Origin: Polyodon spathula
Lineage: Eukaryota; Chordata; Actinopteri; Acipenseriformes; Polyodontidae
Reading direction: 5' to 3'
DNA: 64,000 nt
Assembly (NCBI RefSeq): GCF_017654505.1
Contig: NC_054540.1
Coordinates: 35,303,054-35,367,053, forward strand
In this document: piece after piece, positions 59,321 through 64,000 of the stretch
Layout of the letters: each line of letters begins with the position of its first letter
How positions within the stretch are numbered: the stretch's first letter is position 1
The notes under the pieces: generated by a model
Database searches by the model: none
Told to the model about the DNA's origin: nothing
What the model saw: the letters and a program-made list of their open reading frames with translations, nothing else
Made by a program: the position numbers and the translations under genes

Positions 59321-60225
59321 TGAAATGCTGGTTCTGAACTGGCAGCACCATAGATGGAAAGTAATTTCTATTGTGAAGCTGTAATACTGTTGGTGAAAGA
59401 ACTGGATCATTCAAATAACAATTAGACACTACATTACTGTAGATAATGGTCTGCTGTCAAGCCTCCTTGAGAAAAACTCTGTGTAGTGAACACGTATTCT
59501 GTTCTATTTATTCATATAGCACAGCAGGCACTCATCTTTTTGAGGTTACAATGCACAGCTGAGTGGTGATTTTGTGATGCGAGACCATTAATCTTTAACT
59601 TAGTCCTCTAGAGATAAAGAATGCCCTTTTAAAATTACTATCCTCTCTTTCCTCGACAAAGGTTATTAACTTAACTGTCACATGAACTCATGTTTTTTGA
59701 CAGAGTAACAGTATCTTTTATCAAGAGAATGACAAAATAGTTTTTGGCTTTTTTGTATTACTGTAGGCTTAGAGTCGTGTGCAACTATCCTTTTTTTTAT
59801 TATATGTATAGTTCATACCTGTTGTACTTCCCTTGGCTCTCATTAGATGCTAACCTTAAGAGACAACTGGAACTATTAAAGAGGTTTTTACACTTTTTAA
59901 CACCATTGTTTGGGGTTGCATCTCATAGTCTAGTTAGGGTCATTAAAAAAAAAATGGGGATCCTAATTTGCAGATCATGTGTGTCCATCCATTTGTCCAA
60001 CATTGCATGGTGAACATGATAACTGCCTGGACTTTTCCTCAGTCTTCACCAAACGTTTACCATACACTCCAATCATGAAACCATTAACAATGCACTCACA
60101 TATACTATAACAGGGGTGTCAAACTCGTTTCGTTTGGCGGGCCTGATCTAATACACGGCTCTTGGCAGGGCTGTGTTATAAAATTACAAAGTCGAACCCA
60201 AAACCTCAAAGCTTTTATATTTAAC

Positions 60226-61472
60226 AACAATTTTTTTGGTTCCTGGATAGTAAGTGTCATTTCCTAATTGCTTATGCCTCAAAAGTATAGAAAATGGCTA
60301 TTATTCCCCACAAACTTTGCTTTTGTGACCAGGACAGTGATATTTTGAAATTTACCTATTTTCCAGAACATTCCAGATAGATTCAGTGCTGAGTAAACTT
60401 GGAGTAACTTCTAGAACTTTCCAGTAATATAAATAGTAGTATAAATACAGGGGCCTTAAGCCCACCAGTTCAGTTTAGTTCCAGCTGCCTAAGTGGATAC
60501 ATATCTGCATTTTTCTGAGATGGCATCAAGAGGCTGCAATGGTGGCATTCCTGATGGGTCTCCAAGGCGGTTTTACCAAGTTTCCCTGCTATCTTTGCCT
60601 TTGGGACAGCAGGGACACCAAGGCGCACTACCACAGGCGGGACTGGCCACAGCGGACCGAGTTCTCTGTGGGGAGGAACAACGTCAAGTGGGAACCACTG
60701 GTGGACCACCGGAAGGTGCTGATGCCACCACTGCACAACAAATTGGGCCTTATGAAACAATTTGTCAGAGCTCTAGATAAGGAGTCGGCAGCCTTCAAGT
60801 ACCGTCAAGACTTCTTCCCTAAGCTGTCTGAGGCAAAGGTCAAAGCCAGTGTTTGTCGGACCACAGATAAAGATGATCCTGGAGTGCAATGAATTCCCCA
60901 AGAAGCTCACTAGTAAGGAGAAAGTGGCTTGGAACAGCTTTGTCGCAGTGGTTCAGAGCTTCCTGGGAAATCACAAGGCCGAAAACTAGGTGGAGTTGGT
61001 TGAGACTCTGGTGAAGAACTACGGCACAATGGGCTGTAGGATGTCCCTCAAAGTCCATATCCTTGATGCTCATCTTGATAAATTCAAGGAAAACATGGGA
61101 GCGTACTCGGAGCAGCAAGGCGAGCACTTCCACCAGGATATACTGGACTTTGAACGCCGCTACCAAGGACAGTATAACGAGAACATGATGGGAGACTACA
61201 TTTGGGGGCTGATTCTTGAAAGTGATTTACAGTATAATCGTAAATCTCGAAAAACTACTCACTTCTAAATCTTTTGTAGTCATTTTTGTATTGCTTTAGT
61301 ATAAATACATGTTAATTTGGATTCATCTGTTGTTTAATCATTGGAAATAGGTAAATTTCAAAATATCACTGTCCTGGTCACAAAAGCAAAGTTTGTGGGG
61401 AATAAATTCTATACTTTTGAGGCATAAGCAATTAGGAAATAACATTTACTACCCAGGAACAAAAATTGTGTT
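60226..61472 (+). mobile_element. Unclassified element with ~140-bp inverted repeats
   Basis: The left end (about 60226-60365; gcttatgcctcaaaagtata, cccacaaactttgcttttgt, gaccaggacagtgatatttt) recurs inverted at 61340-61472. Between lies a decayed protein-coding region. Long inverted repeats flanking a gene are the layout of a DNA transposon, but no DDE motif is visible in the short remaining coding part. Family not identified. Confidence 0.7.
60539..61268 (+). pseudogene. Uncharacterised transposon-associated protein, broken
   Basis: Fragments in order: MVAFLMGLQGGFTKFPCYLC, LWDSRDTKAHYHRRDW, LVDHRKVLMPPLHNKLGLMK, then after a frameshift near 60850 LTSKEKVAWNSFVAVVQSFL and GNHKAEN ended by a stop at about 60988, then LVKNYGTMGCRMSLKVHILD, HLDKFKENMGAYSEQQGE, and RRYQGQYNENMMGDYIWGLI. 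I recognise the type from many uncharacterised repeated proteins in animal genomes, not from a named domain. The PCYLC pair could bind metal. Inactive copy. Confidence 0.6.
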
Positions 61473-62037
61473 ACATAGTGTTATCATACATAGCATATTT
61501 ACATACTCCCAAATAGCACATACTGATTAGTTCACTCACCGTCACCTCTTAGAACAGGTGTGCAAACATACCTCCAGTGACTTCCTTCACATGAGCAACA
61601 CAAATTGTCATGTTGCTGTGATTGCTGTCAATCGGCGACCAAGTGGGTGAGGCGGCAGTGTGTCATCTGGTTCGACACCAGTGATACTAGAACAAGGTTC
61701 TGTGGTGACAAGTGTCATTGTGTCTTTATCCGTGAGGAGAAAGGTGGAACAAGAGTGCTGTGTGTTTCAAGAGAAATGGGGAATTTCGTATTTCTTTGAG
61801 GGCATGAATGGAAAGCCAATGTTCTTAATTTGTAAGCAGCATGTGCCTGTTGTGAAATAATACGACATTAAAAGACACTATGAAGCAAACTGTGGCAAGA
61901 AAAATACAATCACTGAAAAAGCTGCAATCAATGTTTTCTAATGCTTGTAGCATATGTGATGCTGCTGTTAAAGTAAGTCATGTTATTGCTCACAAAATAG
62001 CTGTTTCTTCAAACCCAATTTGTGATGGAGAGTTTTT

Positions 62038-62482
62038 TTTTTTGGCCCAGTTTTCTCCCCAATTTGGAATGCCCAGTTGTTATTTGTATCCTGGTTCACT
62101 GGTGCAACCCCCTGGTGACTCGGGAAATGCGTCCTCTGAAATGTGTTCCTGCCAATCTGTCATTTTTCACACTGTAGATCCACAGCGAGGCCATCAGACC
62201 TATAGTGCCAGAGGACAATACAGATGTGTGGCTCCACTGCAGAACCACAGTGCCCTATCGGCCACAGGGGTTGCTGGTGAATGGTGAACTGTCGATTCCC
62301 CAGCCGACCTAAGCCCTCCCTACCCAGGTGGTTCTCTGCCAATTGTGTGCCACCCCCTAGGAACCCCTGGCCACTGTTGGCGGTGACATAGCCTAGATTC
62401 GAACCTGTGATCTCCATGTTATAGGGCGCATCCTGCACTCCAAGTGGAGCGCCTTTACTGGATGCACCACTCGGGATCCCTC
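62038..62482 (-). repeat. tRNA-derived SINE, family 2 copy B, with 15-bp target duplication
   Basis: The insert is flanked by perfect 15-bp direct repeats tgatggagagttttt (62023-62037 and 62483-62497). The minus-strand head is gagtggtgcatccagtaaag with box B caggttcgaatctagg. The tail is aattggggagaaaact. The hAT protein frame resumes across the duplication (DGEF on both sides). Confidence 0.9.
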
Positions 62483-62770
62483 TGATGGAGAGTTTTTAAA
62501 AGAAATGCTGCTAAAAGCTGCTGAAATAGTGTGTCCTGAGAAGCAGCAAGCTTTCTCTGTCACGAATATCAACAAATCAAAACGTTATTCTCAACTTAAC
62601 TCGATATCCTCAGCCCAGTCATTTGCTCCAGATATTGATGCGCTTGTGCAAGCAAAGAGGTTCCAGATGTCAGGAGCAGCAGTAGCAGTCACTAATGTTC
62701 AGTTCAAAATTGATCCGTATCTATTTTTATTTAGCAATTTTTTTTTTAGTGCTTGGACTAACATGGAATT

Positions 62771-63382
62771 TTCATGTTAAGATATTCATTCAAGGTTTAG
62801 AAATTTTATCAAAGCCATTATATGTAACACTGTATTAAAGTTGAAAAATATCTCAGAATAGCTTTACTTTACCCTCGTGAATTAACTACAAAACAAAGAG
62901 AGCAGTACAGTAATTAAATTTTGTGTGTATTTCAAGTAAAAACAAAGCAGACAACACCTTTTTTTAAAAATAATCCCTGCCCCTGTGTCTTTGCAATAAA
63001 TAAAGTGGCCATAGACATGCATTCATAAAGTAATAACATTGGTTTTTAATTTGAATAAACACTTAATAACCAATAAAATAAATGCTAAAAAGAGGGTGTT
63101 GTACCCTGAAAAAAAAAAAACAATATTTCATGATTACTATATTAGTCATTTATTTTAGTATGACCTGTATCATAATATTTCAGACAGAAATCTGTCTTTA
63201 ATTGCTTATAATATATATACCATAGATATATATAATATATATAGATATAGGAATTATAAATATATATTATATATCTATATATATATATATATATATATTA
63301 TGCCAGGCACCCGGCCGGTGTATGGCCTTTTATTTTTTGTTTTCTTTGTTCTCCTCGATAGACTTGGACTCGCCAGCAGCAG
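62771..63382. other. Intron 4 sequence right of the hAT remnant
   Basis: AT-rich; 63190-63299 consists of imperfect tata/atag palindromic sequence. No exon seen. Confidence 0.5.
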
Positions 63383-63551
63383 GAGAGGGACGAGGAGCTG
63401 CCGACGCCCGAGCGAGAGAGGGACGAGGAGCTGCCGACGCCCGAGCGAGAGAGGGACGAGGAGCTGCCGACGCCCGAGCGAGAGAGGGACGAGGAGCTGC
63501 CGACGCCCGAGCGAGAGAGGGACGAGGAGCTGCCGACGCCCGAGCGAGAGA
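63383..63551. repeat. 33-bp GC-rich minisatellite, 5 copies
   Basis: The unit gagagggacgaggagctgcc + gacgcccgagcga repeats with essentially no divergence. Its length is divisible by 3 and it lacks stops in several frames on both strands, so open frames here (RGTRSCRRPSE repeats and others) are probably artefacts. Confidence 0.95.
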
Positions 63552-63629
63552 GTGAGTTTATTTATTAAAATTATTATTATTTTCCCCTGCAACCTGTGTC
63601 TGTCCCTCTGTTGTGCTTTCATCTTATCT

Positions 63630-63634
<5 letters not shown>

Positions 63635-63704
<70 letters not shown>
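63635..63704. repeat. (TA)n microsatellite
   Basis: About 35 units. From here to the right edge no exon or element is recognised. Confidence 0.96.
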
Positions 63705-63710
<6 letters not shown>

Positions 63711-64000
63711 GTGGCGGTAAGAATACAAGCCTACAGCTTTTATCTTCCAAAATACATGGCTATTTTTTTAGTGAACAACAACACTCACCAGCACATGGGG
63801 CTGATCTTAGCTGACAGTCAGAGCACACCATGAGAAAACTCCCCACTGCTCTATGCCTGCCAGTGGGATGCCGGCAGGACACATGCCCCACTCACAGCAG
63901 CAGCAGTGACAATGTCAAGCAGGTGAGAAGACAAGCAAGGGAAAGCGAGCAGGGTAAATCTCGCTGCCAGCCTCAGCGACAATATATAAAATCTCACACA

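Larger units (their letters stand above)
60111..62770 (+). mobile_element. Degraded hAT (Charlie-like) element with two nested insertions
   Basis: The left end caggggtgtcaaactcg is the typical hAT/Charlie terminus. Transposase-like sequence follows far downstream: FEGMNGKPMFLICKQHVPVV and RHYEANC (a worn BED-finger region), KIQSLKKLQSMFSNACSICD, and KEMLLKAAEIVCPEKQQAFS. These resemble GTF2IRD2/ZBED-type hAT proteins. The element is split by the TIR-bounded element at 60226-61472 and by a SINE at 62038-62482, and has stops and shifts. No right terminus was found. Confidence 0.65.

Noticed and set aside
63275..63833. Open frames with 11-residue repeats (RGTRSCRRPSE, LSLGRRQLLVP, others)
   Set aside because: A 33-bp minisatellite whose length is a multiple of 3 opens several frames on both strands; flanks are microsatellite and intron.

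Overview
This window is vertebrate genomic DNA, most likely from a ray-finned fish. It carries a central 21-exon portion of one gene on the minus strand: the pore-forming alpha-1C subunit of the L-type voltage-gated calcium channel Cav1.2 (CACNA1C). The exons run from about 58.6 kb down to 0.7 kb and cover the protein from the domain I S3/S4 region, through domain I S5-P-S6, the I-II linker with its beta-subunit binding motif, all of domain II, the II-III linker and domain III S1-S5. The N-terminal exons lie beyond the right edge; the rest of domain III, domain IV and the C-terminus lie beyond the left edge. All exon junctions use GT-AG and phases match from exon to exon. Exon numbers follow human CACNA1C by homology as I remember it.

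The assignment to CACNA1C rather than its paralogue CACNA1D rests on paralogue-specific residues: the I-II linker DEEKPRN, the domain II entry [20 protein letters not shown], and the II-III linker [19 protein letters not shown]. Both mutually exclusive IS6 exons (8a-like and 8-like) are present 370 bp apart. Only one of the two domain III S2 exons known in mammals (21/22) can be found.

The introns make up over 95% of the window and are full of fish-type repeats. They include Tc1/mariner copies, among them one with a long transposase ORF at 24.7-26.2 kb, one broken copy at 30.6-32.1 kb, a fold-back copy split by a solo LTR at 9.4-10.9 kb and two short derivatives. There are also solo LTRs, a small LTR element with zinc-knuckle coding sequence (42.6-44.0 kb), MITEs, several tRNA-derived SINEs, a degraded hAT element holding two nested insertions (60.1-62.8 kb), many minisatellites and long (TA)n tracts. 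The mix suggests a repeat-rich non-teleost fish such as a sturgeon or paddlefish, but that is inference.

The least expected signals lie at exon-intron borders. A perfect 14-bp inverted repeat puts the exon 18 5' splice site in a hairpin loop, next to a 48-bp minisatellite that keeps the exon reading frame open. The exon 13 5' splice site is tandemly duplicated 59 nt downstream. Three repeat arrays or palindromes sit within about 25-50 bp of donor sites (exons 7, 14, 18).
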